Shown here one piece after another: positions 49,508-58,160 of a stretch of DNA of 64,000 nucleotides (position 1 is its first letter; the number at the start of each line of letters is the position of its first letter). The DNA is from Kordia zhangzhouensis (GTDB lineage: Bacteria > Bacteroidota > Bacteroidia > Flavobacteriales > Flavobacteriaceae), in the NCBI RefSeq assembly GCF_001005305.1, contig NZ_LBMH01000012.1, positions 1-64,000 on the forward strand. The letters are read 5' to 3'. The notes below the pieces were generated by a model that did no database searches, had not been told where the DNA came from, and saw only the letters and a program-made list of their open reading frames with translations. Position numbers and translations under genes: made by a program.

Positions 49508-49732
49508 CTAACAAATAAAATTGCCATCAATATCAACTTCAAATGTTAACAAACATCCTGCGTCAATTGTACATAAACAGGTAGCAAGTGTCACACAAGG
49601 ATCTGATTGTGGCGGCGGAATTGGCTCACAATTTTTGCCATTAGTAGGAGCACCACCAACAATTGTAGCGGCTTTAAAGTTGGCAATGAGTTGTTTTTGG
49701 ATGGATAACTTTTTTAAGTTTCGTTTTTTCAT
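49508..49732 (-). CDS. GG-leader RiPP-like precursor, 74 aa
   Basis: A 74-residue ORF. The leader (MKKRNLKKLSIQKQLIANFK, ending ATIVGG at residue 27) fits the Bacteroidetes class I lanthipeptide-type pattern: MKK, Leu-Ser-Ile-x-Lys, Gly-Gly. The 47-residue core has six Cys (for example CVTLATCLC), several Ser/Thr and an early Pro-rich patch (EPIPPPQSDP). The upstream ATG lies 36 bp inside the longest frame, which fits a short leader better. An 18-bp shared element lies 54 nt upstream. No modification or export gene is near. Isolated between bshC and an M14 peptidase. Confidence 0.75.
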   Translation of the reverse strand: MKKRNLKKLSIQKQLIANFKAATIVGGAPTNGKNCEPIPPPQSDPCVTLATCLCTIDAGCLLTFEVDIDGNFIC

Positions 49733-49786
49733 GATTTGCGAATTTATAGTTACTAAGGTAAGATACAAATACCTATTATTTTAGGT

Positions 49787-49804
49787 GTATGGTAAAACCG
49801 TAAT
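49787..49804 (-). promoter_or_regulatory. 18-bp shared regulatory element, copy 3
   Basis: On the minus strand ATTACGGTTTTACCATAC, 54 nt before the 74-aa precursor start. It agrees with copy 2 (15215-15232) at 14 of 18 positions and has the same orientation toward its gene. About 34 kb separates it from the other copies. Confidence 0.5.
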
Positions 49805-49895
49805 TGTACATGTTTGCAATTCTTAACGAAACTTTGAGAAAATCACATTTTAAATAACTATATCTTTACAACTTAAAACTTTTTGACAAATAGCT

Positions 49896-51503
49896 ATGCC
49901 AACCGAATGTATTCCCTACAATGAAACTGGATATTTTTCATCTATGATATGTGATTATGTAGCTGAAAAAGAAAATATAACACCTTTTTATCATCGCTTT
50001 CCAAAAATAGAAAACTTTAAAGCGCAAATAGAAGAAAAGCAAACATCGCAATTGACACAGGTTTCTCAAAGAAAAATCCTTTCAAAAGCATTACGGAATC
50101 AATATCAAACGATAAAAGCATCTGATGAGACGTTAGAAAATATTCACAAACTATCATCAACAAATACATTCACTGTTACTACGGGACATCAGCTTAATTT
50201 ATTTACGGGACCATTATATTTTCTCTACAAAATCATTTCTGCAATCAATCTGACAAAACAACTCAAGGAAAAATATCCTAGTTACGATTTTGTTCCTATA
50301 TATTGGATGGCTTCAGAAGATCACGATTTTGAGGAAATAAGTTTCTTCAATTTCAAAGGGAAAAAAATTCGTTGGAATAGAGAAGCTAGTGGTGTTGTTG
50401 GAGAATTGTCCACAGAAGGACTTAACGAAATACTACAAGAATTTTCAAAAGAGCTAGGAAGCGGAGACAATGCTAAATATTTACAATCGCTTTTTGAAGA
50501 TGGTTATATTAAACACGCCAATCTTGCCGAAGCTACACGATATATAGCCAATGAACTATTCAAAAAATATGGATTGGTAATTGTAGATGGGAATGACATT
50601 GAATTAAAGCGTTTATTTATTCCTTATATTGAGAATGAACTGTTTCAAAAAACAGCGTATAGAAACGTAGCTGAAACAGCAGAAAAACTCACAAGTGTAG
50701 ATGAATCATATAAAGTGCAAGTCAATCCTAGAGAAATCAATCTATTTTATATTCAACAGGGAATTCGCGAGCGAATCGTGGAAAAAAATGATCGTTACAG
50801 TGTATTGAACACTTCCGTAAAATGGAATAGAGAAGAACTAAAAGAAGAAATTCATAAACATCCAGAGCGTTTTTCGCCGAATGCTTTATTGCGACCATTA
50901 TATCAAGAAGTTATTTTGCCTAATCTATGTTACATTGGTGGCGGAGGTGAATTAGCCTATTGGTTTGAATTAAAAAAATATTTTGAAGCTGTTGAGGTGA
51001 CATTTCCCATGTTACTATTGAGAAATTCTGTGGTACTTAAAACGAAGAAACAATCTGAAAAAATGGAGAAACTTCAGGTATCTAATAGAGATTTGTTTCT
51101 TTCAAAAGATGATTTTGTAGCCAAAAAAGTAAAAGAATTAAGTGAAATTAATATTGATTTTACATCGCAAAAAAAGCATTTACAAGCACAATTTAAAGAA
51201 TTATACGAGCTAGCAGAGCAAACAGATAAATCATTTTTAGGAGCGGTTGCGGCTCAAGAAAAAAAACAAATCAAAGGTTTGATGCATTTGGAAAAACGAT
51301 TATTGAGAGCTCAAAAAAGAGTGTTAAAAGACAAAACTGATCGTAGTAGAGAAATACAGGAAGAATTATTCCCTAATGGGACTTTACAGGAAAGAAGACT
51401 CAATTTCTCAGAGTTTTATGAAGTATATGGAGAAAATCTCATTCCGACATTAGTGGAACATTTACATCCCTTGCAAAGTGAATTTTTGGTGTTAGAGTTG
51501 TAA
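49896..51503 (+). CDS. bshC: Putative bacillithiol synthase BshC
   Basis: A 535-residue protein of the BshC family, which adds cysteine in bacillithiol-type thiol synthesis. Signatures: FTVTTGHQLNLFTGPLYFLY near 89-110, PIYWMASEDHDFEEIS near 133, WNREASGVVG, and SPNALLRPLYQEVILPNLCY near 325-345; a coiled C-terminal arm with Lys/Glu helices ends HLHPLQSEFLVLEL. Length matches the family. Flavobacteria make bacillithiol-like thiols, but bshA and bshB are not in the window. Monocistronic. Confidence 0.92.
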   Translation: MPTECIPYNETGYFSSMICDYVAEKENITPFYHRFPKIENFKAQIEEKQTSQLTQVSQRKILSKALRNQYQTIKASDETLENIHKLSSTNTFTVTTGHQLNLFTGPLYFLYKIISAINLTKQLKEKYPSYDFVPIYWMASEDHDFEEISFFNFKGKKIRWNREASGVVGELSTEGLNEILQEFSKELGSGDNAKYLQSLFEDGYIKHANLAEATRYIANELFKKYGLVIVDGNDIELKRLFIPYIENELFQKTAYRNVAETAEKLTSVDESYKVQVNPREINLFYIQQGIRERIVEKNDRYSVLNTSVKWNREELKEEIHKHPERFSPNALLRPLYQEVILPNLCYIGGGGELAYWFELKKYFEAVEVTFPMLLLRNSVVLKTKKQSEKMEKLQVSNRDLFLSKDDFVAKKVKELSEINIDFTSQKKHLQAQFKELYELAEQTDKSFLGAVAAQEKKQIKGLMHLEKRLLRAQKRVLKDKTDRSREIQEELFPNGTLQERRLNFSEFYEVYGENLIPTLVEHLHPLQSEFLVLEL

Positions 51504-51566
51504 ATCTGTAAAATGGCAGGTGTTGTTTAAGAAATTATTTAAGGCAACTTTTACAATTGTTTGAAA

Positions 51567-51592
51567 GAAAAAAAAGCGAACCGAAGTTCGCT
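51567..51592 (-). terminator. UUCG-tetraloop terminator of the 69-aa GG-leader gene
   Basis: On the minus strand AGCGAAC-TTCG-GTTCGCT followed by a T-run, 7 bp after the precursor stop. The stem-loop is identical to the one after the 46-aa precursor at 15461. Confidence 0.88.
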
Positions 51593-51599
51593 AATGAAA

Positions 51600-51809
51600 T
51601 TAATCACCTTTCTTAGGTTTTTGCTTGCATATTTCAAGACATAATGTATTACAACTCCAATACTGAGTTCCAGGAGGATCTGCTGTTGTATCAGCACAAG
51701 ATAAACATCCAGTATTATAATGGGTTCCTCCTCCAGCAACTTTAATTTGAGTTACTAATGAAATCGATTTTTTGTTCAGTTTTAATGATTTCAAATTCTT
51801 TTTTTTCAT
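51600..51809 (-). CDS. GG-leader RiPP-like precursor, 69 aa
   Basis: A 69-residue ORF with a class I lanthipeptide-like leader (MKKKNLKSLKLNKKSISLVT, ending IKVAGG at about residue 27) and a 42-residue core with five Cys (GCLSCADTTADPPGTQYW, later CNTLCLEICK) and several Ser/Thr. TATCTTG on the minus strand 37 nt upstream could be its -7 element. The 18-bp element of the other precursors is not recognisable here. It shares its terminator stem-loop sequence with the 46-aa precursor at 15289. Isolated between bshC and guaA. Confidence 0.75.
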   Translation of the reverse strand: MKKKNLKSLKLNKKSISLVTQIKVAGGGTHYNTGCLSCADTTADPPGTQYWSCNTLCLEICKQKPKKGD

Positions 51810-52000
51810 GATTTTATGTTTTAATTAAATTAAAAAATCTTTTTTCAAGATAGCGAAAACACAAAAGAGGTAGAAGGGTTTATTCTTGTAATTTATGAAT
51901 TGTAAGTATAAAAAAAAAGACTCTTCTATACCTTGAAATTGTTGTGAATATCCTGTGAAAAAATCTTCAACGCAAGCGCAAAAAAGTAAAATCTAAATAC

Positions 52001-52008
52001 TACTTTTG
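52001..52008 (+). promoter_or_regulatory. TAnnTTTG element overlapping the 5' end of guaA
   Basis: TACTTTTG ends 3 nt before the guaA ATG; an alternative TTG start would lie inside this motif. If used, the mRNA would be leaderless. Confidence 0.5.
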
Positions 52009-52011
52009 CAT

Positions 52012-53547
52012 ATGCAACACGACAAGGTATTAATTTTAGACTTCGGATCGCAGTACACACAATTAATTGCGCGCAGAGTTCGAGAGTTGAACATCTATTC
52101 CGAAATTCACCCATTCAACAAAATTCCAACCCAAATTCACGAGTACAAGGCTGTCATCCTTTCTGGAAGTCCAATGTCTGTACGCTCCAAAGATGCTTTT
52201 CATCCTGATTTGAGCAACATTCGTGGTCAAAAACCAGTACTAGCTGTATGTTACGGAGCACAGTATTTGGCGCATTTTTCTGGAGGAGAAGTAGCCGAAT
52301 CTAATACACGAGAATACGGGCGAGCTAATTTGAATTTTGTACAAGAAAATGAACCATTTTTCAACAACATTTCAGTAGGTAGTCAGGTATGGATGAGCCA
52401 TAGTGATACTATCAAAAGTTTACCAACTAATGGAAAACTCTTGGCAAGCACACACGATGTGGAAAATGCAGCTTACAAAATCGAAGGCGAAACAACGTAT
52501 GCCATACAATTTCACCCTGAAGTGTACCACTCAACCGATGGAAAGCAATTATTAGAAAACTTTCTTATCAATATTGCTCATGTTAATCCTGATTGGACAC
52601 CCAATGCTTTTGTAGAAGAAACCGTAGAAGAACTTAAGGAGAAATTAGGAAATGATAAAGTTGTACTTGGATTGTCTGGAGGAGTTGACTCAAGTGTAGC
52701 AGCAATGTTATTACATAAAGCCATTGGAGAAAATCTATACTGTATTTTCGTAAATAATGGGTTATTGCGTAAAGACGAGTTTACCAATGTCCTAAAACAA
52801 TACGAAGGAATGGGACTCAATGTAAAAGGCGTAGATGCTTCGGCACGTTTTTTGGATGCACTAGCAGGATTGAGCGACCCAGAACAAAAACGCAAAGCTA
52901 TTGGGCGTGTTTTTATAGAAGTGTTTGATGATGAAGCGGCTCAAATAAAAGATGTAACATGGTTAGCACAAGGAACCATATATCCTGATGTGATAGAAAG
53001 TGTAAGTGCTACAGGAGGTCCTAGCGCCACCATAAAAAGTCACCATAATGTTGGAGGATTGCCAGATTTTATGAAACTTAAAATTGTAGAGCCTTTAAAA
53101 GCACTTTTTAAAGATGAAGTGCGTAGAGTAGGAGCGTCTATGGGAATGGATTCACAATTGTTAGGACGTCATCCGTTTCCAGGGCCAGGATTGGCAATTC
53201 GAATCTTGGGAGATATTACTGCTGAAAAAGTTCGTATCTTACAAGAAGTTGACGCTGTGTTTATCAACGGATTGAAAAAATGGGAACTGTATGATAAAGT
53301 ATGGCAAGCTGGAGCAATTTTACTGCCTGTTAACTCTGTTGGAGTAATGGGAGACGAAAGAACGTATGAAAAAGTAGTTGCCTTACGTGCTGTTGAAAGT
53401 ACTGATGGAATGACTGCAGATTGGGTAGATTTACCCTATGCTTTTTTACAAAAAGTATCCAATGATATAATAAATAAAGTAAAAGGCGTTAATAGAGTAG
53501 TGTATGACATTAGCTCAAAACCGCCTGCAACCATTGAATGGGAATAA
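52012..53547 (+). CDS. guaA: GMP synthase (glutamine-hydrolysing)
   Basis: A 511-residue enzyme that converts XMP to GMP with glutamine and ATP. Class I glutaminase domain 1-195: Cys80 in [11 protein letters not shown], with the His-Glu pair in [13 protein letters not shown]-pyrophosphatase domain: P-loop GLSGGVDSS near 221-229. Dimerisation domain: [10 protein letters not shown] and [15 protein letters not shown]. Normal length. Start set at ATG because a TTG two codons earlier falls inside the promoter motif. Followed 19 bp later by the LysM protein gene. Confidence 0.97.
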   Translation: MQHDKVLILDFGSQYTQLIARRVRELNIYSEIHPFNKIPTQIHEYKAVILSGSPMSVRSKDAFHPDLSNIRGQKPVLAVCYGAQYLAHFSGGEVAESNTREYGRANLNFVQENEPFFNNISVGSQVWMSHSDTIKSLPTNGKLLASTHDVENAAYKIEGETTYAIQFHPEVYHSTDGKQLLENFLINIAHVNPDWTPNAFVEETVEELKEKLGNDKVVLGLSGGVDSSVAAMLLHKAIGENLYCIFVNNGLLRKDEFTNVLKQYEGMGLNVKGVDASARFLDALAGLSDPEQKRKAIGRVFIEVFDDEAAQIKDVTWLAQGTIYPDVIESVSATGGPSATIKSHHNVGGLPDFMKLKIVEPLKALFKDEVRRVGASMGMDSQLLGRHPFPGPGLAIRILGDITAEKVRILQEVDAVFINGLKKWELYDKVWQAGAILLPVNSVGVMGDERTYEKVVALRAVESTDGMTADWVDLPYAFLQKVSNDIINKVKGVNRVVYDISSKPPATIEWE

Positions 53548-53566
53548 TAAACTAATAAAAGAACGA

Positions 53567-55495
53567 ATGAAGAAGCTCTTAGGATTTTTTTTGATACTGA
53601 TACTATCTAGTTGTGCAGTAAAGGCACAACAATACAAAAGTCACAAGGTATCACGTGGAGAAACGATTGAAAGTATTGCAAAACAATATAATGTTACAGC
53701 AAGTGATATTATTCGATTAAATCCTGAAGCGAGAGGCGGAATTCGTAAAAATAATATTCTCGTTATTCCTTCTCAATCTCTTACTACTTCCAAAAATGTA
53801 GAAGTTACATTTGTAAATCATAAAGTACGCAGAAAGGAAACCTTATACAGTATTTCAAAAAAATATGGTGTTACAATTGAAGATATTAATAAATTCAATG
53901 AAAAAGTAGCGAAAGAAGGACTAAAAAAAGGGGATCGAATAGCAATTCCTCAATACAAAAAGAAAAAGGATTCTAAAACGGTTGTTTCTACAGATGAAAA
54001 AGATGAAGAAAAAACGGAAGACGAAAAGGACTCTTTTGAAACGTATATCGTCAAAGCAAAGGAAACCAAATGGGGAATTGCTCATAGCTATGGACTTACT
54101 ATTGAAGAGCTTGAATCGCTAAATCCTGAAATTAAAGAAGGACTTAAAATTGGGCAAGAAATCAAATTGCCAATTCGCAAAGAAAAACCTAAAGTTGCAA
54201 GCGCAGAAAAATATGTGTTTTACAATGTAAAGCCAAAACAAACAATGTATACACTTACTCGAAAACTAGGTGTTTCTGAAGACGAGCTTATTCATTTAAA
54301 TCCAGCATTAAAAGAAGGACTTAAAGCAGGAATGGTGCTAAAACTTCCTGTAAATAAATCAGACGATTTGGATGTTGTCGGAGCAGTAATTGTCGATAAG
54401 TTTAACTTCTTAGAAAATGCAAGTGCCGATAACGTATCGAACATAGTAATCATGTTGCCATTCAAATTGAATGAAATGAACATGGATTCAGTAAGCCAAA
54501 CCAAAGAAAAACTCAAAAAAGATCGTTTGTTAGCGTATGCTACAGATTTTTATACAGGTTCTTTAATGGCATTAGATTCTATTAAAAAACTTGGTTTTTC
54601 GGTAAATGTTAAAGTAATTGACAATGGAGGAAATCGAGAAGGAACGCGTAAAGCGGTTGGAAGTTATGATTTTTCTGAGACACATGCTGTTATTGGTCCA
54701 ATTTTAGATTCAAATATCGAAGTGGTTGCGTCTGAATTAAAATCTGATGGCATCCCAGTAATATCTCCACTATCAAGTATAGAAGTAAATCATAGAAACG
54801 TATATCAAAGTGTACCCGCTAAAGAACTATTGCAGGAAAAAATGTTAGATTTTATCCGAAAGAATGGGCAAGATAAAAATGTAATTTTGATTGTTGGTAA
54901 TAATAAAGCGGAGATAAAACAAAAACTACGATCAGCTTTACCTAATGCTACTGTTTTTAACCCAGAAGAAGGTAACTATATCAAGCCTCAAAAAATTCTA
55001 CCATTGCTCAAAGAAGATATAGAAAATTGGGTAATTTTAGAATCAGATGACCTTTCTTTAATTGCCAATACAACCTCTGTTCTTAATTCGTATTCAAAAA
55101 GGAACAGAAAAATTGTATTGTTAACTACAGATAGAAACAATAACTATGATAATAGTGACAATATATATAATACACACTTGGCAAATTTGAGTTTTCACTA
55201 TCCATCAATTGATAAACCATCATCTTACGATAATAAATTTGTAAAGCAATACAAGCGTGTATATAATATATCACCAAGTGTTATTGCCACTCGCGGTTTT
55301 GATATCACTTTCGACATATTACTTCGATTAGCATATGATCCAAACTTGGCAAAAAGTGTTCGTTCTGGTGCTGAAACAAGTTACGTTGAAAACAAATTTG
55401 ATTACGACAAAAAACTCTTTGGAGGATTCTATAACAAAGGAGTTTATATCGTAAAATATGATGGACTAGAACTAAAAGAAGTAAAAACACAATAA
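53567..55495 (+). CDS. LysM-repeat periplasmic-binding-like lipoprotein
   Basis: A 642-residue exported protein with signal MKKLLGFFLILILSSC; Cys16 could be lipidated. Four LysM repeats lie between about 20 and 260 (HKVSRGETIESIAKQYNV; HKVRRKETLYSISKKYGV; YIVKAKETKWGIAHSYGL; YNVKPKQTMYTLTRKLGV), binding peptidoglycan. From about 285 an ABC-type periplasmic binding protein-like fold follows (NIVIMLPFKLNEMNMDS; GPILDSNIEVVASELKSDGI). It probably stays on the cell wall; the ligand is unknown. In related genomes this gene usually follows guaA. The start is the ATG giving the signal, not the frame overlapping guaA. Confidence 0.9.
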   Translation: MKKLLGFFLILILSSCAVKAQQYKSHKVSRGETIESIAKQYNVTASDIIRLNPEARGGIRKNNILVIPSQSLTTSKNVEVTFVNHKVRRKETLYSISKKYGVTIEDINKFNEKVAKEGLKKGDRIAIPQYKKKKDSKTVVSTDEKDEEKTEDEKDSFETYIVKAKETKWGIAHSYGLTIEELESLNPEIKEGLKIGQEIKLPIRKEKPKVASAEKYVFYNVKPKQTMYTLTRKLGVSEDELIHLNPALKEGLKAGMVLKLPVNKSDDLDVVGAVIVDKFNFLENASADNVSNIVIMLPFKLNEMNMDSVSQTKEKLKKDRLLAYATDFYTGSLMALDSIKKLGFSVNVKVIDNGGNREGTRKAVGSYDFSETHAVIGPILDSNIEVVASELKSDGIPVISPLSSIEVNHRNVYQSVPAKELLQEKMLDFIRKNGQDKNVILIVGNNKAEIKQKLRSALPNATVFNPEEGNYIKPQKILPLLKEDIENWVILESDDLSLIANTTSVLNSYSKRNRKIVLLTTDRNNNYDNSDNIYNTHLANLSFHYPSIDKPSSYDNKFVKQYKRVYNISPSVIATRGFDITFDILLRLAYDPNLAKSVRSGAETSYVENKFDYDKKLFGGFYNKGVYIVKYDGLELKEVKTQ

Positions 55496-55502
55496 AAAAG
55501 CT

Positions 55503-55904
55503 ATGACCTCTAAAGTCACATATACAGGAAGCCTTCGTACAGTTTCTACACATATAAAATCTGGAAATGAATTCATCACAGATGCGCCAACGGACAATAA
55601 TGGGAAAGGAGAAGCGTTTTCTCCTACAGATACTGTTGCTACAGGACTCGCAAGTTGTATGTTGACGGTAATGGGAATTAAAGCTTCACAACTCAGTGTA
55701 GATATGACAAATACTACGGCTGAGGTTACAAAAACAATGGCTTCTGACCCAAGACGAATTTCAAAAATCGAAGTACACATTCATCTTCCGTTTGAGGCTG
55801 ATGAAAAAACTAAAAAAATACTTGAACATACCGCAAAAACATGTCCTGTACATTACAGTCTTCATCCTGACATAGAAAAGATTGTTGAATTTCATTGGAA
55901 ATAA
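55503..55904 (+). CDS. OsmC family peroxiredoxin-like protein
   Basis: A 133-residue protein of the OsmC/Ohr superfamily, which reduces organic hydroperoxides using paired Cys. Visible: GEAFSPTDTVATGLASCMLTV with Cys57 and AKTCPVHYSLHP with Cys118, the usual two redox cysteines. Length fits the YhfA-like subgroup. It follows the LysM gene by 7 bp and abuts the DUF922 gene, so it is in the same operon. Confidence 0.92.
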   Translation: MTSKVTYTGSLRTVSTHIKSGNEFITDAPTDNNGKGEAFSPTDTVATGLASCMLTVMGIKASQLSVDMTNTTAEVTKTMASDPRRISKIEVHIHLPFEADEKTKKILEHTAKTCPVHYSLHPDIEKIVEFHWK

Positions 55905-56447
55905 ATGTACAAATACTTAACTGCTATCTGTTTACTCTTATTGGTTCAAAGTGAAGAAACCATTACTTGGTCTAAAGATCAAAAATTGCATTGGGGAAAC
56001 TTTGAAGGCACGCCAGATTATGACTCAGATGCAGTTGCGATAACAGCTTCTGGAATTACCTACGGGTACAGTGCCAAAACATTCTCTAACAGTAATAAAA
56101 TTGAATATACCACACAAGTGATAGCGCAATTCTATCCTGAAAAATCATGGTATCTCAAAGAGCGAGTTAATGATACAGTACTTGGACATGAACAATTGCA
56201 TTTTGATATCACAGAATTACATGCCCGAAAACTTCGAAAACGCATCCAAAACACTAAATTCACAAAGAATATCCAAAAAGAAATTTCCAAAATATACGAT
56301 CAGGTCAACAAAGAATTACGAGCTATGCAAAATGCATATGATGAAGGTTCTGATTATTCCCGTAACTATGAAGGACAACTAAAATGGGAAAATAAAATTA
56401 CTTCTGAACTTAAAAAACTTGAAAAATATCACAAGCCTGTAAAGTAA
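55905..56447 (+). CDS. DUF922 protein (putative zinc protease)
   Basis: A 180-residue protein starting immediately after the OsmC stop. A hydrophobic N-terminus (YLTAICLLLLVQS) suggests export. The core carries LGHEQLHFDITELHARKL: the HExxH motif at His95-Glu96-His99 is the gluzincin zinc site, with Glu104 as a possible third ligand. ITWSKDQKLHWGNFEGTPD near the start also fits DUF922. No activity is proven for the family. Same operon as OsmC. Confidence 0.85.
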   Translation: MYKYLTAICLLLLVQSEETITWSKDQKLHWGNFEGTPDYDSDAVAITASGITYGYSAKTFSNSNKIEYTTQVIAQFYPEKSWYLKERVNDTVLGHEQLHFDITELHARKLRKRIQNTKFTKNIQKEISKIYDQVNKELRAMQNAYDEGSDYSRNYEGQLKWENKITSELKKLEKYHKPVK

Positions 56448-56448
56448 A

Positions 56449-56694
56449 ATGAACAATCCTTTCGATAAAGCATCACAGCAAAAACTGCTGGTAGAATTGG
56501 CGCATGCCAAAATGCCTTTTGGTAAATACAAAGGCCGGTATTTGGTAAACTTGCCAGAAGCTTATCTCATCTGGTATCGTCAAAAAGGATTTCCGAAAGG
56601 AAAGTTAGGGCAGCAATTGGAGCAAATGCTAGATATCAAAATCAATGGATTAGAACCATTAATTCGTAATATCCAGAAGCAGTTTCATAAATAA
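56449..56694 (+). CDS. DUF3820 small protein
   Basis: An 81-residue protein. KMPFGKYKGRYLVNLPEAYL followed by IWYRQKGFPKGKLG is the DUF3820 signature (GK-x-KG with a following helix). It begins 1 bp after the DUF922 stop and is co-transcribed. A similar module forms the C-terminal domain of the exonuclease at 30544. Possible nucleic-acid binding, unproven. Confidence 0.88.
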   Translation: MNNPFDKASQQKLLVELAHAKMPFGKYKGRYLVNLPEAYLIWYRQKGFPKGKLGQQLEQMLDIKINGLEPLIRNIQKQFHK

Positions 56695-56988
56695 GAATTT
56701 CAGAATATCACACAAGACGGATTTATTACTTCAAAGCCTAGTCCATATAAGTATATTTGGGAATATAAATGTATAGGTGTAGTTGGTAAAAAACCATCCC
56801 AAAAACGTCTTATTTTATCACATCGTACTTTTAATTCATCACTATTTCTGTGGTAATCTATCACAAAGCTTTATGAATAGTGCGTTTGAGTTTTTTATGC
56901 AGATATATTTGATGCATTCATTGCGTATCGAAATTTTATCATTCTTTCAGAATACCTATGAGTTTTAGCTAACATTAAAACATTTATT
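56695..56988. other. Gene-free stretch before the 72-aa precursor
   Basis: 294 bp without a convincing gene. A hairpin TTTGGGA (56756-56762) facing TCCCAAA (56795-56801), with an inner TGGT/ACCA pair, follows the DUF3820 gene. The TAGGTGTAGTTGGTAAAAAA sequence here only loosely resembles the shared 18-bp element, on the opposite strand, and I do not count it as a copy. Confidence 0.4.
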
Positions 56989-57207
56989 ATGAAGAAAAAA
57001 AGAAGTATTGAAAAACTGAGTTTTCAAAAAGAAACGATTAGTAAATTAAACGAAGTAACAGGAGGCGCTAAAATTACGACAACGATAGTTACTATAACTC
57101 CGGCTGTGTCAGAAGGACTAGGAGGTAGTTGTGTAGACAGCTGTGATTGTCCAAATAAAACATATAATTGGATGATATGCGTAGCTGATTATACTGAAGA
57201 TTGTTAA
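56989..57207 (+). CDS. GG-leader RiPP-like precursor, 72 aa
   Basis: A 72-residue ORF. The leader (MKKKRSIEKLSFQKETISKL, ending NEVTGG at residue 26) matches the class I lanthipeptide-like pattern seen in the 74-aa and 69-aa genes. The 46-residue core has a Thr-rich start (KITTTIVTITP), then Gly-Gly again and five Cys (SCVDSCDC, MIC, EDC). The Thr-Cys arrangement would allow thioether rings but nothing confirms them. No modification genes nearby. Alone between the DUF3820 gene and an amidase gene. Confidence 0.75.
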   Translation: MKKKRSIEKLSFQKETISKLNEVTGGAKITTTIVTITPAVSEGLGGSCVDSCDCPNKTYNWMICVADYTEDC

Positions 57208-57212
57208 ATAAT

Positions 57213-57245
57213 AAAAAGGTTTTTAACCTTTCAAAAGACCTTTTT
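57213..57245 (+). terminator. Terminator after the 72-aa precursor
   Basis: AAAAAGGT faces ACCTTTTT with an AT-rich interior that can fold again; a T-run closes it. Moderate strength. Confidence 0.6.
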
Positions 57246-57260
57246 GAGCAAATACTATTG

Positions 57261-57303
57261 AAGCTATCTGTTTCTCAGGAATATTCAGAAACAGATAGCT
57301 TTT
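57261..57303 (+). terminator. Second strong terminator after the 72-aa precursor
   Basis: A 15-bp stem AAGCTATCTGTTTCT/AGAAACAGATAGCTT with an 11-nt loop and a short T-run, 53 bp past the stop, backing up the weaker hairpin before it. Confidence 0.85.
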
Positions 57304-57546
57304 GTTAGATACAAACAATACTATTCTCAAAATACATATGTAACGTAGGTATTCAAATTCTAATAACGTCCACCATACATTCATACATATTTAACCTGCA
57401 AAGACGGAAAAGGTGTTTTTCCCCTTTCGGCATTCTTGAAATATTCCATACCTTTAAAAATCCTCCTTTTACAAAAAAAAATATACGTAAAATCAATACA
57501 CTTGGTATAGTTTGTAAAAGGATTTTTTATTTAAAAACAAACAACT
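57304..57546 (+). promoter_or_regulatory. Upstream region of the amidase operon with a long hairpin
   Basis: No gene. AAATCC-TCC-TTTTACAAA at 57458-57475 pairs with TTTGTAAAAGGATTT at 57511-57525 (a 15-bp stem with a 3-nt bulge) and is followed by a T-run, 15 nt before the amidase start. It could be an attenuator or an upstream terminator. A GC-richer patch (GGAAAAGG facing CCCCTTTC) near 57405-57428 may form another small hairpin. Confidence 0.45.
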
Positions 57547-58143
57547 ATGATAGTATTGCTGGACAACGGTCATGGTGGATTGATTAATGGAATTTATCAA
57601 ACTCCAGGGAAACGTTCTCCCATTTGGAACGATGGTTCGCAACTCTTTGAAGGAGAATTCAATCGCGCAATTGTTAACGGAATTATTGAAGAATTGACCA
57701 CACTGCAAATTCCGTATGTAAACTTAGCTCCTGAATATAGAGATGTCACACTAGAAACTCGCGTAAAAAGAGCTAATAAATTTGGTGCTCGAAATTGTTT
57801 TTATCTCAGTGTACATTCCAATGCAGGTGGCGGACACGGCAGCGAAGTATTTACCTCGGTAGGAGACACAAAAAGCGATAAAATTGCCACTGTTTTTGGA
57901 GAAGAGTACAAAAGGACTTTTCCTGAGCGTCGTTTAAGAACAGATTTTTCTGATGGTGATTTGGATAAAGAACAGCACTTTTATGTGTTGAAACGTACCA
58001 AAATGCCAGCTATTTTAACAGAAAACTTCTTTATGGACAATGAAGAAGAATGTAAATCCATTCTCATGACACGTGAAGGACGTTCAAAAATCATTCGCTA
58101 TCATATAGAAGCAATCAAACGAGTACAAAAAGAATTATTCTAA
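57547..58143 (+). CDS. N-acetylmuramoyl-L-alanine amidase without signal peptide
   Basis: A 198-residue Amidase_3 enzyme that cleaves the bond between muramic acid and L-Ala. The zinc site is intact: His9 in DNGHGG, Glu37 in FEGEFN, His90 in SVHSNAGGG, with catalytic Glu159 in LTENFFMDN. It starts directly with the catalytic domain (MIVLLDNGHGG); no signal peptide is present, unlike AmiA/C-type housekeeping amidases. Phage endolysins and effector-associated amidases share this layout. It opens a small operon with a lipoprotein and a helical protein. Confidence 0.9.
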   Translation: MIVLLDNGHGGLINGIYQTPGKRSPIWNDGSQLFEGEFNRAIVNGIIEELTTLQIPYVNLAPEYRDVTLETRVKRANKFGARNCFYLSVHSNAGGGHGSEVFTSVGDTKSDKIATVFGEEYKRTFPERRLRTDFSDGDLDKEQHFYVLKRTKMPAILTENFFMDNEEECKSILMTREGRSKIIRYHIEAIKRVQKELF

Positions 58144-58160
58144 TCTATAACCAAAACAAC

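Noticed and set aside
52006-52011. TTG start for guaA two codons upstream
   Set aside because: It falls inside the TACTTTTG promoter motif, so the ATG at 52012 is preferred.
56775-56794. Possible fourth copy of the shared 18-bp element
   Set aside because: GGTAAAAAACC matches only with a two-base insertion, on the wrong strand and about 200 bp from the precursor gene.
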